From Azospirillum brasilense (lineage in GTDB: Bacteria > Pseudomonadota > Alphaproteobacteria > Azospirillales > Azospirillaceae), in contig NZ_QLKQ01000033.1 in the NCBI RefSeq assembly GCF_003349955.1, forward strand, positions 1 through 64,000: a stretch of DNA of 64,000 nucleotides, written 5' to 3'. Positions 16,841 through 27,900 of this stretch are shown here, in pieces. A model generated the notes under the pieces. The model saw only the letters and a program-made list of their open reading frames with translations. It was not told where the DNA came from and did no database searches. A program made the position numbers and the translations under genes. Each line of letters starts with the position of its first letter. Positions within the stretch are counted from its first letter, which is position 1.

Positions 16841-18331
16841 ATGTCCGTCACCCTCCTGCATCTCGATCCCGGCCTGCCACCCCGTGTTCCGCCGCACCGC
16901 GACCTGGTCTGGGGCTTTTCCGGATGGGCCCGCCGCCGGGGCGCCCGGCTGCGCGCGGCCATGGTGATCGTCGGCCCGACGCACTTCCCGGCCGTGGAGC
17001 TGAACACGATCCGCTTCGACGCCGAAGCCGCACAGCGCCGCCACGGCGTCGAAGCGGATCTGGCCTGCGGGTTTTGGGGGCTGGCCACGCTGCCCGCGTC
17101 CGCGGCTGGCGAGACGCAGCGGCCCGTCCTGGCGCTGGAGTGGACGGACGGCACGCGGGAGGAGTGGCCGGCAGAACCCGTCGCCGTAGAGAATGCGGCC
17201 CCCTCGCTGCCGGTACCGTCCCTGGGAAAGGGGCTGGAGGAAGGCGCGCCACTCGTCGCCATTGCCATGGCCACCTACAATCCCGACCCGGCCCTGTTCC
17301 GGGCGCAGGTCGATTCCATCCGCTCCCAGACGCACGAACACTGGGTGTGCCTGATCGAGGATGACGGCTCCGACGACGCCCACTGGCGGGAGATCCTGGA
17401 GGCGACATCCGGCGATGGCCGCTTCCTCCCAGTGCGCAACAGCGTGAACCTCGGCTTCTACCGCAACTTCGAACGCGCGCTGGGCCGCGTCCCGCCCGAA
17501 GCGGAGTTCGTTGCCCTGGCCGACCAGGACGACCGCTGGGCGCCCGGTCGGGTCGCCGCGCTGGTGGCTGCCTTGAAGGACGGTAGCCGAGATGGTCGAC
17601 GGGACGGGGCCGTCCTGGCCTTCGGCAACATGCGCGTTGTGGACGGCGCCGGCCGGGTCGTGTCGGAAACTTTCTGGCCCGGCCTGGACAGCCGCCACGA
17701 CAGCCTCGACGCGCTGCTGATGGCCAACGCCGTCACCGGCTGCGCCTGCCTGTTCCGGGCCTCGCTGCTGCGGCTGGCCCTGCCCTTCCCGGCGCTCGGC
17801 CGTCTCGCCTTCCACGACCACTGGATCGCCTGTTGCGCCGCCGCTGAGGGCACGATCGCCTACTTGCCTCAGTCGCTGGGTGATTATGTCCAGCATGGGG
17901 CCAACAGCCTGGGTTACCGGCGGCGACCCGGACTTCGGCTGGCCGCCAAGCTGGTCGCCGCGCTCGCCCTCGCCCCGGCTCTGGCGCTCGTGGCCCAATC
18001 GGCGGCGGCCCGGCAACGGCTGGCCGGGCCGCTGCACCTGCTGGTCGGCCTGCCGGACGCCGAGTTGGTCTGCCGCGCCGCCTTCGCCGAGACGCTGCGC
18101 CGGCGCGGCGAAGCGAAGGACGGTCCGGAGAGCGATGCGCAGCGGGTGGCGATGGCCACTTTCCTGCCCGGACCACATCCAGGCCGCCGCCTGTTGGCCG
18201 CCCTGCTGCGGCGCGCGCCCCGTGGGCGGGCCTTCCGCGGGGTGGCGGCGCGCCTCTTCACCGGCTTGGCGATCGGGCGGCTGGTCGGCCTGCCGGCACG
18301 GCTGCGCCCACCCTCCGGCACGGTGCGGTAA
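16841..18331 (+). CDS. Family 2 glycosyltransferase with N-terminal accessory domain
   Basis: 496 residues. The first 120 residues form an accessory domain ([13 protein letters not shown], then [10 protein letters not shown]), resembling those on two enzymes further left. The GT2 domain at about 135-380 has [50 protein letters not shown] (DxD-like site) and [16 protein letters not shown]. The remainder is Ala- and Leu-rich ([19 protein letters not shown]) and may associate with the membrane. A DQDDRW site is typical of rhamnosyltransferase-like enzymes, though that does not prove the donor. The start is ATG 16841 with AAGG upstream; the 108-residue extension in the longer frame is rejected. 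It is the first of four rightward genes that include nodPQ. Confidence 0.8.
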   Translation: MSVTLLHLDPGLPPRVPPHRDLVWGFSGWARRRGARLRAAMVIVGPTHFPAVELNTIRFDAEAAQRRHGVEADLACGFWGLATLPASAAGETQRPVLALEWTDGTREEWPAEPVAVENAAPSLPVPSLGKGLEEGAPLVAIAMATYNPDPALFRAQVDSIRSQTHEHWVCLIEDDGSDDAHWREILEATSGDGRFLPVRNSVNLGFYRNFERALGRVPPEAEFVALADQDDRWAPGRVAALVAALKDGSRDGRRDGAVLAFGNMRVVDGAGRVVSETFWPGLDSRHDSLDALLMANAVTGCACLFRASLLRLALPFPALGRLAFHDHWIACCAAAEGTIAYLPQSLGDYVQHGANSLGYRRRPGLRLAAKLVAALALAPALALVAQSAAARQRLAGPLHLLVGLPDAELVCRAAFAETLRRRGEAKDGPESDAQRVAMATFLPGPHPGRRLLAALLRRAPRGRAFRGVAARLFTGLAIGRLVGLPARLRPPSGTVR

Positions 18332-18420
18332 CGAAAGCGAGCGCGCCCGCCAACGTTGGCCCTCTGGCCTCTTCGTGCGCTTGCCCCCATGTGTGTTCCC
18401 TGTGCCTGCTTGGGAACGCG

Positions 18421-19326
18421 ATGCCAAACCTGCCGGACGACCTGCGCCTTCTCGAGGCGGAAGCGATCGCCATCCTGCGCGAGGTCGTAGCGGCCTTCGC
18501 CCGGCCGGTCCTGCTCTATTCCATCGGCAAGGACAGCGGCGTCCTGCTGCATCTGGCGCGCAAGGCCTTTCACCCCGGACGCCTGCCGTTCCCGCTGCTC
18601 CATGTCGACACCGGGTGGAAGTTCCGCGACATGATCGCCTTCCGCGACGAGACGGCACGCCGGCTGGGGCTGGACCTGATCGTCCATGTGAACCATGAGG
18701 GCGCGGCGCGGGGGATCGACCCGATCCGCTCCGGCTCCGCCGCCCACACCCAGGTCATGAAGACGGAAGCGCTGCGCCAGGCGCTCGACCGTCATGGTTT
18801 TGACGCGGCCATCGGCGGCGCGCGCCGCGACGAGGAGAAAAGCCGCGCCAAGGAGCGCGTCTTCTCCGTCCGCACCGCCGCCCACAGCTGGGACCCCCGC
18901 GACCAGAGGCCGGAGTTGTGGCACCTCTGGAACACGCGCATCCGGCCGGGAGAATCGGTCCGCGTCTTCCCGCTGTCCAACTGGACCGAGATGGACATCT
19001 GGCGCTACATCGCGGCAGAAGGGCTGCCGGTGGTGCCGCTCTACTTCGCGGCGGAGCGCCCGGTCGTCCACCGCGCGGGCACGCTGATCATGGTGGACGA
19101 CGACCGCCTGCCGCTGGAGGCGGGCGAGGTTCCGGAAAGGCGCCGGGTCCGCTTCCGCACGCTCGGCTGCTACCCGCTGAGCGGGGCCATCGAGTCCGAG
19201 GCCACGACGGTGGAGGCCATCATCGCGGAGATGCGCGCGTCGCGTACCTCCGAACGGCAGGGACGCCTGATCGACGGCGACGAGCCCGCCTCCATGGAGC
19301 GCAAGAAGCGGGAGGGCTATTTCTGA
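18421..19326 (+). CDS. nodP: Sulfate adenylyltransferase subunit 2 (NodP/CysD)
   Basis: 301 residues, full family length. This ATP sulfurylase small subunit works with NodQ to make adenosine-5'-phosphosulfate from ATP and sulfate. [18 protein letters not shown] is the PP-loop, followed by [31 protein letters not shown] and the C-terminal [18 protein letters not shown] and KKREGYF. I chose ATG 18421 ([12 protein letters not shown]), since the ten-residue extension is not family-like. The stop overlaps the nodQ start by one base (TGATG), indicating translational coupling. In A. brasilense Sp7, plasmid-borne nodPQ have been linked to LPS sulfation, which fits the glycan neighbourhood. The name cysD would apply equally by sequence alone. 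Confidence 0.93.
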   Translation: MPNLPDDLRLLEAEAIAILREVVAAFARPVLLYSIGKDSGVLLHLARKAFHPGRLPFPLLHVDTGWKFRDMIAFRDETARRLGLDLIVHVNHEGAARGIDPIRSGSAAHTQVMKTEALRQALDRHGFDAAIGGARRDEEKSRAKERVFSVRTAAHSWDPRDQRPELWHLWNTRIRPGESVRVFPLSNWTEMDIWRYIAAEGLPVVPLYFAAERPVVHRAGTLIMVDDDRLPLEAGEVPERRRVRFRTLGCYPLSGAIESEATTVEAIIAEMRASRTSERQGRLIDGDEPASMERKKREGYF

Positions 19327-21212
19327 TGGACTCCGGCACCGCTCCCATCCCCGCACGGGGACTTCTGCGCTTCCTGACCTGCGGGTCTGTGGACGACGGC
19401 AAATCCACGCTGATCGGCCGGCTGCTGCACGACGCCGGGCTGATCCCCGACGACCAGCTGGTCCAGGCGCGGCGCGAGAGCCGCGGCCGCACCGGCGAGG
19501 AGAACGGCATCGACGTCTCGCTGCTGGTCGACGGGCTGGAGGCCGAGCGCGAGCAGGGCATCACCATCGACGTCGCCCACCGCTTCTTCGCCACCGACCG
19601 GCGCAGCTTCATCGTCGCCGACGCGCCGGGACACGAGCAGTACACCCGCAACATGGCCACCGCCGCCTCCACCGCCACCCTCGCGGTGCTGCTGGTCGAC
19701 GCGCGCAAGGGCCTGTTGACCCAGACGCGCCGCCATGCCGTCGTCTGCTCCCTGATGGGCATCCGCCACGTCGTGCTGGCGGTCAACAAGATGGATTTGG
19801 CCGGCTGCGACGAAGCGGTCCACACCGCCATCGCGCGGGCCTTCGCGGATTTCGCCGCGCCGCTCAGTTTCGCCACGGTAACGGCGATCCCCCTGTCGGC
19901 GCGGCGCGGCGACAATGTCGTCCACCGCTCCGCCGCCATGGGCTGGTACCGCGGCCCCACCCTTCTGGAGCATTTGGAAACGGCCGCGGTGGAGGACGGG
20001 GATGCGTCCGCCGGGCCGCTGCGCTTCCTGGTGGAGTGGGTCAACCGCCCCTCTCCGGATATGGTATCGGACTTTCGCGGCCTGTCCGGAACGCTGCTGT
20101 CGGGCCGCCTGGAGCCGGGCGACGCCGTCACGGTGTGGCCGTCGGGGCGGAGCGCGCGGGTCGCCCGCATCGTCGCCTTCGACGGAGACCGACCGCTGGC
20201 GCAGGCCGGCGACGCGGTGACCGTGACGTTGGAGGAAGCGGTGGACGCCGCGCGCGGCGATCTGCTGGCCGGCCCGGACGAGGAGCCGGAAGTGGCCGAC
20301 CAGTTCGCCGCGCACCTGCTGTGGATGGCGGAGGAGCCGCTGATCCCCGGCCGCTCCTACCTGCTGCGGGCCGGCGCGCGCTGGATGCCGGCGACCGTCA
20401 CCGCGCTGCGCCACGCGGTGAACGTGGAGACGCTTGAGCACACCGCCGCCGCGACGCTGGGCATGAACGCGATCGGCCTGTGCAACCTGTCTACGGCGGC
20501 GCCTCTCGCCTTCGACGCCTACGCGGCGAGCCGCCGCACCGGTTCCTTCATCCTGGTGGACCGCTTCTCCAACCGGACCGTCGGCGCCGGGATGATCCGG
20601 CACCCGCTGCGCCGCGCCGCCAACTTGCACCGCCAGGAGTTGGCCGTCTCGGCGGAGGAGCGCGCCTCGGCCAAGCGGCAACGCCCGGCGGTCCTGTGGT
20701 TCACCGGCCTGTCGGGGGCCGGCAAGTCCACCGTCGCCAACCGGCTGGAACGGCGGCTGCACGCGCTCGGCCACCACACCATGATGCTGGACGGCGACAA
20801 CGTCAGGCTGGGGCTCAACCGCGACCTCGGCTTCACTGACGCCGACCGGGTCGAGAACATCCGGCGTGTGGGGGAAGTGGCGAAGCTGATGACGGAGGCC
20901 GGGCTGATCGTGCTCTGCGCCTTCATCGCCCCCTTCCGGGCCGAACGGGAGGTCCTGCGCGCCCTGTTCCCGGAGGGCCGTTTCCTGGAGGTGTTCGTGG
21001 ACGCACCGCTGGAGGAGTGCATGCGGCGCGACCCCAAAGGGCTTTACGCCAAGGCCCGCTCCGGGACCTTGCGCAACTTTACCGGCATCGACTCCCCCTA
21101 CGAGCGGCCGGAGGCACCGGACCTGCGGCTCGACACCACGGTGGAGGATGCCGACGCGCTCGCCGCACGGGTGATCGCGGATCTGCGAGCCCGGGGCATC
21201 CTCGGCGCCTGA
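19326..21212 (+). CDS. nodQ: Bifunctional sulfate adenylyltransferase subunit 1 / APS kinase (NodQ, CysNC)
   Basis: 628 residues, the length of NodQ and CysNC fusions. The N-terminal EF-Tu-like GTPase has GSVDDGKST (P-loop), [12 protein letters not shown] and NKMDL, and couples GTP hydrolysis to APS formation. The C-terminal APS kinase (from about 455) has [29 protein letters not shown] and [12 protein letters not shown], and phosphorylates APS to PAPS, the donor for sulfotransferases. The start ATG overlaps the nodP stop. Longer upstream frames are shadows of nodP. No sulfotransferase is visible in this window, so the acceptor step must be encoded elsewhere. Confidence 0.95.
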   Translation: MDSGTAPIPARGLLRFLTCGSVDDGKSTLIGRLLHDAGLIPDDQLVQARRESRGRTGEENGIDVSLLVDGLEAEREQGITIDVAHRFFATDRRSFIVADAPGHEQYTRNMATAASTATLAVLLVDARKGLLTQTRRHAVVCSLMGIRHVVLAVNKMDLAGCDEAVHTAIARAFADFAAPLSFATVTAIPLSARRGDNVVHRSAAMGWYRGPTLLEHLETAAVEDGDASAGPLRFLVEWVNRPSPDMVSDFRGLSGTLLSGRLEPGDAVTVWPSGRSARVARIVAFDGDRPLAQAGDAVTVTLEEAVDAARGDLLAGPDEEPEVADQFAAHLLWMAEEPLIPGRSYLLRAGARWMPATVTALRHAVNVETLEHTAAATLGMNAIGLCNLSTAAPLAFDAYAASRRTGSFILVDRFSNRTVGAGMIRHPLRRAANLHRQELAVSAEERASAKRQRPAVLWFTGLSGAGKSTVANRLERRLHALGHHTMMLDGDNVRLGLNRDLGFTDADRVENIRRVGEVAKLMTEAGLIVLCAFIAPFRAEREVLRALFPEGRFLEVFVDAPLEECMRRDPKGLYAKARSGTLRNFTGIDSPYERPEAPDLRLDTTVEDADALAARVIADLRARGILGA

Positions 21213-21343
21213 CCGCGGCACCCGGCCGGCCGCACGCCCCCGCCCAAATTTCTGGACATCCGGCCATCGGCGCGCATTCCTCTCCACGAAGGGCCTGGCC
21301 GCCCAAGAGCCATTGTCAGAGAAACGTTGCCAAGGGGAACACC

Positions 21344-22303
21344 ATGGCCGGAATCCGCAGCTACAATCGACGCGTCCTGGTGACCGGCGGCGCCGGCTTC
21401 CTCGGCTCGCACCTGTGCGAACGGCTTCTTGCGCGCGGCGACGAGGTGGTGTGCGTGGACAACTACTTCACCGGCGCGCGCGCGAACATCGCCCATCTGC
21501 TGGGTAACCCGCGCTTCGAGGCGATCCGGCACGACGTCACCTTCCCGCTCTATGTGGAGGTGGACGAGATCTACAACCTGGCCTGCCCGGCCTCGCCGAT
21601 CCATTACCAGCACGACCCCGTGCAGACGACCAAGACCAGCGTGCACGGCGCCATCAACATGCTGGGGCTGGCCAAGCGCCTGAATGCCCGCATCCTCCAG
21701 GCCTCGACCAGCGAGGTCTACGGCGATCCCGTCGTCCACCCCCAGCCGGAGGAGTATTGGGGCAACGTCAACCCTATCGGCCCGCGCTCCTGCTACGACG
21801 AGGGCAAGCGCTGCGCCGAGACGCTGTTCTTCGATTACCACCGGCAGCATCGCGTGCAGATCAAGGTGATGCGCATCTTCAACACCTACGGACCGCGCAT
21901 GCATCCCAACGACGGCCGCGTCGTCTCCAACTTCATCATGCAAGCGCTGCGGGGCGAACCGATCACCGTCTACGGCGACGGCGCGCAGACGCGGTCCTTC
22001 TGCTACGTCGACGACCTGATCGACGGCATGATGCGGCTGATGGACTCCGACCCTGGTGTCACCGGCCCGATCAACATCGGCAATCCGGGCGAATTCACCA
22101 TGTTGGAACTGGCCGAGCGGGTGATCGCGCTGACCGGTTCGCACTCAGCCATCGAGCACCGCTTGCTGCCCCAGGACGACCCCCGGCAGCGCCGCCCGGA
22201 CATCACCAAGGCCAAGACCCTGCTGGGCTGGGAACCGGCGGTACCGCTGCACGAGGGGCTGGCGCGCACGATCGACGATTTCCGCCACCGCTTCTTCGCC
22301 TGA
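21344..22303 (+). CDS. UDP-glucuronate decarboxylase (UDP-xylose synthase)
   Basis: 319 residues of the extended short-chain dehydrogenase family. [18 protein letters not shown] binds [23 protein letters not shown] is a signature of UDP-xylose synthases, and ASTSEVYG and the SCYDEGKR segment give the catalytic Tyr-x3-Lys. [13 protein letters not shown] and [14 protein letters not shown] follow. It converts UDP-glucuronate to UDP-xylose in the cytoplasm, and the UDP-glucose dehydrogenase at 60076 can provide the substrate. A good ribosome site (AAGGGGAAC) precedes ATG 21344. The 131-base gap after nodQ may still allow read-through from the same operon. Confidence 0.92.
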   Translation: MAGIRSYNRRVLVTGGAGFLGSHLCERLLARGDEVVCVDNYFTGARANIAHLLGNPRFEAIRHDVTFPLYVEVDEIYNLACPASPIHYQHDPVQTTKTSVHGAINMLGLAKRLNARILQASTSEVYGDPVVHPQPEEYWGNVNPIGPRSCYDEGKRCAETLFFDYHRQHRVQIKVMRIFNTYGPRMHPNDGRVVSNFIMQALRGEPITVYGDGAQTRSFCYVDDLIDGMMRLMDSDPGVTGPINIGNPGEFTMLELAERVIALTGSHSAIEHRLLPQDDPRQRRPDITKAKTLLGWEPAVPLHEGLARTIDDFRHRFFA

Positions 22304-22436
22304 CACCGGCCACGGACAGGCCTTGCGGGGTTGGAGTCTTGTCGCGCCCTTCCCTCATCGCCCCAGGCTCGACAGCTCCATTCTCCACCTTTCCGACCTG
22401 TCCATCGGCTGAAAAACCGCCAGTCGATGGCCGGAA

Positions 22437-22455
22437 CGAGTCGCGATGCGACTCG
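22437..22455. promoter_or_regulatory. Palindrome in the origin region
   Basis: CGAGTCGC and GCGACTCG form perfect 8-bp arms around a 3-base centre. Both arms contain the GTCGC core of the iterons, so this could be a dimer-binding site for the initiator or a regulator. Confidence 0.5.
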
Positions 22456-22546
22456 CGTTCCCGCCCGATTCGCCGCAAACCCACGATTCGCAAGGAAAAA
22501 CCTGGAGTTTTGTCGCGTCACCCCAAGCTTCCACAGATGGAACCGG

Positions 22547-22555
22547 TTATCCACT
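22547..22555 (+). promoter_or_regulatory. DnaA-box-like site
   Basis: TTATCCACT matches the DnaA box consensus TTATCCACA at eight of nine positions. It ends immediately before the iteron at 22556, a usual place for host DnaA in iteron origins. Confidence 0.6.
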
Positions 22556-22722
22556 GGAGTGTTGTCGCGGGATTCCTGGACTCTTGTCGCGCGACTCGCG
22601 ATTCTCTACTGGAGTCTTGTCGCTCAAACAAATAGGTAAATCTAGTAACCTTACAAATAGTCTGCGCGACAAGATTCCAAATTGCCGCCATCAACCTACC
22701 GTGTTATGGATCGAAACCTAAG

Positions 22723-23694
22723 TTGATCTGGAACAAACGGCGAGAACAGCGCGCTATGGGCCAGTTGCATCGCCTGATCAGTCAGGTGGGCCGTGAGCAG
22801 GCGAAAGCACTCCAGAGCGATCCGGAGCAGCGCTCGCTGATCGACATCGCTGCGGCGGTCTTGGAGGAGGAACGGCAGGAGCTTGGCATTACCTATTCAG
22901 GTTTTGCCTTGACCGCGCTTCCCCATCGCCGTCTGCCCGACGACCAGCCTTGGGAGCGGCGCGGCCACCGGATTCGTCTGCTGATCGAACCCGGTCGACT
23001 GCCGGTACGCGGCGGTGGTTTCAAGCTCTACGGCGTTCCTTACGGAAGCCGTGCGCGGATGATTCTGCTCTATTTGCAAACCCGTGCCCTCCAGACCGAC
23101 AGCCGGGAGGTCGAACTGGGCCGCAGCATGCACGACTGGCTGGACCGCATGGGCCTCTCGGTGGGCGGGCAGACATACCGCGACATCCGGGAACAGGCCT
23201 CGCGGATCGCCGCATGCAACCTGACCTTCGCCTGGGAAGATGCCAACAGCCTGGGTTTCGAGAAGGACTCGATCGTCAAGGGCGGCATTCATTTCTCGTC
23301 TGAACACAATTCGCCGCAAGGCACGCTGTGGGAAGACCGCGTCCTCCTCTCCGAAGCCTTCTTCCGCGAACTGAAGGCTCATCCAGTGCCCATTTGGGAG
23401 CCGGCGCTGCGGCACATCCAGAACAACAGCACAAGCATCGACATCTACATCTGGCTGGCCTACCGGCTGCACAGTCTGAACAAGGCAACGACCATCACTT
23501 GGCCAGCGGTGTTCGAACAGTTCGGCGCGGGTTATGCCCGGCTGCGCGATTTCCGGAAACGCTTCATCGAGGCTCTGCAGCTGGCGCTCGCGGTCTATCC
23601 CGACGCGCGGGTTGACGTAGAGGAGCATGGGCTTCTCCTGCACCCCTCACCGCCGCCAATTCCGGAGCGCAAGATGACTCAACTCATGCGCTGA
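22723..23694 (+). CDS. repA: Plasmid replication initiator RepA
   Basis: 323 residues from TTG 22723, or 312 from ATG 22756; neither has a strong ribosome site. The protein resembles the alphaproteobacterial RepA family (PF04796-like). Typical segments are GQLHRLISQVGREQAK, LTALPHRRLPDD, LYGVPYGSRARMILLYLQT, SREVELGRSMHDWLDRMG and IDIYIWLAYRLHSL. The family binds iterons and opens the origin. Iterons flank the gene on both sides, which strongly supports the call. GTYSG-like and HPSPPPIPE ends agree with family proteins. Copy number is probably controlled by RepA binding to iterons, including the inverted one just upstream of the gene. Confidence 0.88.
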   Translation: MIWNKRREQRAMGQLHRLISQVGREQAKALQSDPEQRSLIDIAAAVLEEERQELGITYSGFALTALPHRRLPDDQPWERRGHRIRLLIEPGRLPVRGGGFKLYGVPYGSRARMILLYLQTRALQTDSREVELGRSMHDWLDRMGLSVGGQTYRDIREQASRIAACNLTFAWEDANSLGFEKDSIVKGGIHFSSEHNSPQGTLWEDRVLLSEAFFRELKAHPVPIWEPALRHIQNNSTSIDIYIWLAYRLHSLNKATTITWPAVFEQFGAGYARLRDFRKRFIEALQLALAVYPDARVDVEEHGLLLHPSPPPIPERKMTQLMR

Positions 23695-23709
23695 CGGACC
23701 GTGAAGGGA

Positions 23710-23723
23710 CGCGACAAGACTCC
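23710..23723 (-). repeat. Downstream iteron
   Basis: CGCGACAAGACTCC is the exact reverse complement of the iteron consensus GGAGTCTTGTCGCG. It lies 15 bases after the repA stop. It faces the upstream copies and could serve pairing (handcuffing) of origins. Confidence 0.8.
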
Positions 23724-23826
23724 AAGCGCCCCTCCTGCCCACCCGGTCACAGAAACCTTCCAATTGTCGTCCTTCACCAGGCACCCAGCCGAAACCCGAC
23801 GGGCCTAAGCAGATGACGGCAAATCG

Positions 23827-24954
23827 TTGCGCCCAACGGAACGAACGACAGCTGGATCGGTCACGGTGACCGCTTCCTCGGTTCTGATGCTGACCCGCTA
23901 TGGCCGGTTGGGAGCGAGCAGCCGCCTGCGTTTCCTCGCCTACCTACCGGCCTTGCGCGATGCCGGCTTCCAGGTGATCGAGGCTCCGTTGCTCGATGAC
24001 GGTTATCTGCAAAGGCTTTACGGCGGTGAACCGCTCGATCGGCGTCAGATCGCCGCTGCCTATGCCCGGCGCCTTGCCGCTCTCCGCAGCGCGCGACGCC
24101 ATGGCGTGGTCTGGTTGGAAAAAGAAGCCCTGCCTTGGCTGCCCTTCAAGGCGGAAGCCGCGGCAGGGCTTGGCCGCACCCCTTATGTCATGGACATCGA
24201 CGATGCGTGGTTCGAGCGCTACGCCGGCCACCGGCTGGCGCCGGTGCGCGCGCTGCTCGGTGGCAAGTTCACAGCGCTTGCCCGCAACGCACGGATTGTT
24301 CTGGCCGGCAGCCCCTACCTTGCCGACTGGGCGCGTGGCGCCGGCTGTCCCGACGTTCGCCTCCTGCCGACGGTTGTGGATCTCGCGCGCTATCCGCTGC
24401 TTCCCGTTTCCGACGAATGTGGCAGCGGCAAACCAAGACGTCCGGCAATCGTGGGGTGGATCGGCTCGCCATCCACAGCGCGCTATCTTGGTATGGTTGG
24501 GGGGGCGCTTGCCCGTCTCGCAACGATCCTGCGGTTGCGGGTCATTGGAGCTTCGAATCTCGCCTTGCCGGTGCCGGCGGACTGCCTGCCCTGGCGCGAG
24601 GACGGCGAGACCGAGGAACTGAGCCGCTTCGATATCGGCATCATGCCTCTGCCGGACAGCCCTTGGGAGCGCGGCAAATGCGGCTACAAGCTGATCCAGT
24701 ACATGGCGGCGGGTCGTCCGGTCGTTGCCTCTCCGGTCGGAGTCAACACCACCCTGGTGCAGCATGGGGTGAACGGCTTCCTGGCTGACGGCGAGGACGC
24801 TTGGGCCGATGCCCTCGGCCGGCTGGCCGCTGACCCGGCGCTGCGGGCCCGCATGGGCGCGGCAGGCCGGCAACTGGTGGAGGAGCGCTACGCGCTGTCC
24901 GTCACCGCGCCGCAGTTGGTCGACGCTCTGCGCGCAGCGGCCGGCGGCCGCTGA
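23827..24954 (+). CDS. Family 4 glycosyltransferase
   Basis: 375 residues from TTG 23827; GTG 23866 has a better ribosome site (GGATCGG) and may be the true start. VLMLTRYGRLGASSRLRFLAY opens the N-terminal Rossmann half. VMDIDDAWFERYAG and IVLAGSPYLADWAR follow. The C-terminal half has FDIGIMPLPDSPWERGKCGY and YKLIQYMAAGRPVVASPVGVN, the donor-binding region of GT-B enzymes. It lies between the replication genes and a convergent giant glycosyltransferase, with only 36 bases before the latter's stop. The sugar donor is unknown. Confidence 0.82.
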   Translation: MRPTERTTAGSVTVTASSVLMLTRYGRLGASSRLRFLAYLPALRDAGFQVIEAPLLDDGYLQRLYGGEPLDRRQIAAAYARRLAALRSARRHGVVWLEKEALPWLPFKAEAAAGLGRTPYVMDIDDAWFERYAGHRLAPVRALLGGKFTALARNARIVLAGSPYLADWARGAGCPDVRLLPTVVDLARYPLLPVSDECGSGKPRRPAIVGWIGSPSTARYLGMVGGALARLATILRLRVIGASNLALPVPADCLPWREDGETEELSRFDIGIMPLPDSPWERGKCGYKLIQYMAAGRPVVASPVGVNTTLVQHGVNGFLADGEDAWADALGRLAADPALRARMGAAGRQLVEERYALSVTAPQLVDALRAAAGGR

Positions 24955-24990
24955 AGCAGAGCGTCGGCCACTTCAGCGCAAGCCCGCTTC

Positions 24991-27900
24991 CTACCTTTGA
25001 AGCTTCGCTTCGATCAGCGGGGAATAGGCCACCCGACGGCCCATGTGCCGGGCAGCATCGCCCAGGATACTGCCGAGACCGCCGGCTGGCGCCTCTGCCG
25101 CGGCAACCCGCAGGGAGTTGCCGCGCAGGAATGCGACGTCCGCGATGAAGAAGCCGTCGGGCACGGTCGCGGCGGTCTGCGGTTTCAACGCCATGGCGAA
25201 GGGGCCAGGGTCGCCCCGTTTCAGGCCGAGCCAGGGGAACCGCACAGCACCGCTGGACGTCGGAGTGGCGATGCCGCAACACTCCACGACCCGCTCCTGG
25301 CCATCGAGAACACGCCCGCCAACCAACACCATGTCGGGATGCATCTCGAACAGGCGCATCGCTTCCCACAGCGCAGCGTCCTCAACCCGCAGCCCTTCGC
25401 GCAGAACCAGGACATGGGATGCGGTCACCGAGGCGAGCGCATCCCCCAGTCGCTCAAGCAGACTTGCAGCATCCGTATTCGCCACCATGTGGACGGACCG
25501 GCACAGCGCGGAAGCGGCGGCTTGCGAGTTCGCGCATCCGGCGTCCGGCGTGCCCTGGGTCAGAAGGACCAGATCGATGGGCAGGGGCGACACCGGCCGG
25601 CGCAGGATGGCCGACTGCTCCTGTCCCCGGAAGATCGGGAAGGCATCAATTTCGTAGAGGCCAGGGTTCGCCTGCGCGGCAATCACCTTGCCCATCACCC
25701 GCTCCGCGGAGCGCAACGAGCCAGTGTTGGCCGTGCCGCTGTTGCTGTTGGAGGTCTGGTGGACCCGCCAATGATAGAGGACTTCCGGAACATGGGCGAT
25801 GGTCTCACCGGCGGTGGCGAAGCGAGTGACCGTGTCCCAGTCATGACAATATTCAGCGGCCTTGTCGGAGTAGACGCCGAGTTCCAGAGCCTTGTCCCGC
25901 CGGAAGGCGCACAGGTGCCAGATGTAGGAATCAGCGATGTTGAGCACCGGATCGAAAGCCGGGCGGTGGTAAGGCGAGCCGGACACACCGTTTTGCAGGA
26001 TGTCCTCATCGGAATAGAGAAAGGCTGGGGCTGAGGACTCGATCTCGACGGCAATCCGTTGCAAGGCGTCGCGGGTCAACAGGTCGTCCGCGTCCATGGG
26101 GACGATCCATTCGGCCGAGGCGGCCTCCAGGCAGCGGCCCATGGCCCCTATGATTCCGAGGTTCTGTGGCGCATCCAGAAGCCGGACGCGCGGTTCGGCC
26201 TCCAGCTCCTTCAGGATGCCGTCCAGTTCGGCCGGCACCGGTCCGTTGCGCAGCAGCACCCATTCGGCGAAGGGAACGGTTTGCTCGAACAGGCAACGCA
26301 CCAGATCCCGGAAGCAGTCGACCGGCGTCTTTTCGTAGACGCTCGTCAGGATCGCGATGGACGGCGGGTGCGCCGGTGCCGGGTGACGGACCAGCCGGGC
26401 GATCAGTGCCGCGTCCAGCCCGACCGAATAAGAGGCCGCCTTCCAGGATTTCGCCTGCTCCTCCTGCCGACGCCGCTCGTCGCGGGACAGCGGGGTGTAG
26501 GCGGTCTCGATCGTCAGCCCCAAATGGGGCGACAGGAAGCGCCGGCCCGGAGGCTGGCCGCCGCAGGCCATCCGGAACGCGGCGCGTTCGGCCTCCGGGA
26601 CCAGCGCGTCGGGGTCGGAGTCGCCCGCCCGCCCGAGGAAGAGCGGCGAATAGACGACCCGGCAGTTGCGTTCTGCGGCGGCGGCCCCCAGCCAAGCGCC
26701 GATCTGGGCGAAGCCGATCTCCGCCTGCACCAACCTGGGCAGCGCCTCGACAAGGAACGTGGCCGAAACGACGCAGTGCTGCACCGGAACCGCACCGACC
26801 GAGCGCATCTTGAACATCTGGGCGAAGTAGCCGGGATCGGCCATTTGGCGCCCGGCGTCCGGTGTGCCGCAGCCATGTCCGAAGCCGAGATAGGAAGCGG
26901 CGGCCGTGACCCGGTCGCCTTGGCGGATACGGCCGCCGACAATCACCGTATCGGGGAACAGCTCGAAGCAGGTCATGGCTTCCCACGGCCATTCCTGTCC
27001 CTCGGCCTCGACACCCGCCCACTGGAGGTGGACGAGCGCCCCGCGTTCGGCGCAGGACCGGGCGACTTCCAGAAGGTCCGCCAGCTTGGCCCCAGGGCCA
27101 AGGCGGACGATGTCGTGGGGAATGGTCGGATCGAGCTTCGGCCCCGGCGCGGCGCCGTCGGCGTGCAGGACGACGGTGGTTACCGGGGACGGCGCCTCAC
27201 GGGTGCGTTTGAAGACCCAGTCCGGCGTGTTGCCAAACAGCGGTGAGCGCTCGACCGTGTAGCGGCCGTTCCGTTCGCCGAGAAACTTCTCCAACACCGC
27301 GCGCTGGGAATCTGTGATGTAGCTCTTGGAGTTGATGTTGCCCGCGGTGGAGCTTTCGTGCATCCGCCAAGTGTAGAGCAGTTCGGGGACGTGGAGCGGC
27401 GTGTGACCGGCACGGTAGAAGCGGGTGAAGGTGTCCCAGTCGTGGCTGCCCTCTGTCCGTACGTCCCCATAGACGTCCAGGGCCAGAGCCCGATCGCGGT
27501 CGATGCAGCATAGGTGCGCGATGTAGCAGGAATTGGCGAACAGCACCGGGTCCCAGTCGGGCTTGTAGTACGGGTCGCGGAAGGTCGCGCCCAGGACCTT
27601 GTCCTCGTCGGTGTAGGCCAGGGCCGGATAGCCGGCCCGCTTCAGGGCGGTGGTCACGACGCGCACGCAGTCGGGCGTCAGCAGGTCGTCGGAATCGAGC
27701 GGCACGATGTAGCGGTTTTTCGCGCGCTCCAGGCAATAGCGCATGCCGCCGATGATGCCGAGGTTTTCCTCGGCCCGGAACAGCCGGACGCACGGATGCC
27801 GGCCCAGTTCCGCCAGCAGCGCGATGGTGTCTTCGCGCACGCTGCCGTTGTCCAGGATGATCCATTCGAATCCGGTGCCGCAGTCCTGGGCGAAGACGCT

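Larger units (their letters stand above)
22333..22678. repeat. Iteron array (six copies of GGAGTCTTGTCGCG)
   Basis: Plus-strand copies start at 22333 (GGAGTCTTGTCGCG), 22504 (GGAGTTTTGTCGCG), 22556 (GGAGTGTTGTCGCG), 22578 (GGACTCTTGTCGCG) and 22611 (GGAGTCTTGTCGCT). A minus-strand copy lies at 22665-22678. The copies at 22556 and 22578 are 22 bases apart (two helical turns) and the next is 33 bases on (about three turns), so a protein could bind them on one face of the helix. A seventh copy follows repA. Confidence 0.88.
22304..22722. other. Candidate plasmid replication origin (oriV) upstream of repA
   Basis: This 419-base gene-free region directly precedes repA. It holds six copies of a 14-bp iteron, a DnaA-box-like site touching one iteron, an 8-bp-arm palindrome, and an AT-rich stretch (about 22625-22665) fit for strand opening. 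That is the arrangement of iteron-controlled theta replicons. The inverted iteron at 22665 lies close to the repA start and could let the initiator repress its own gene. Confidence 0.85.
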
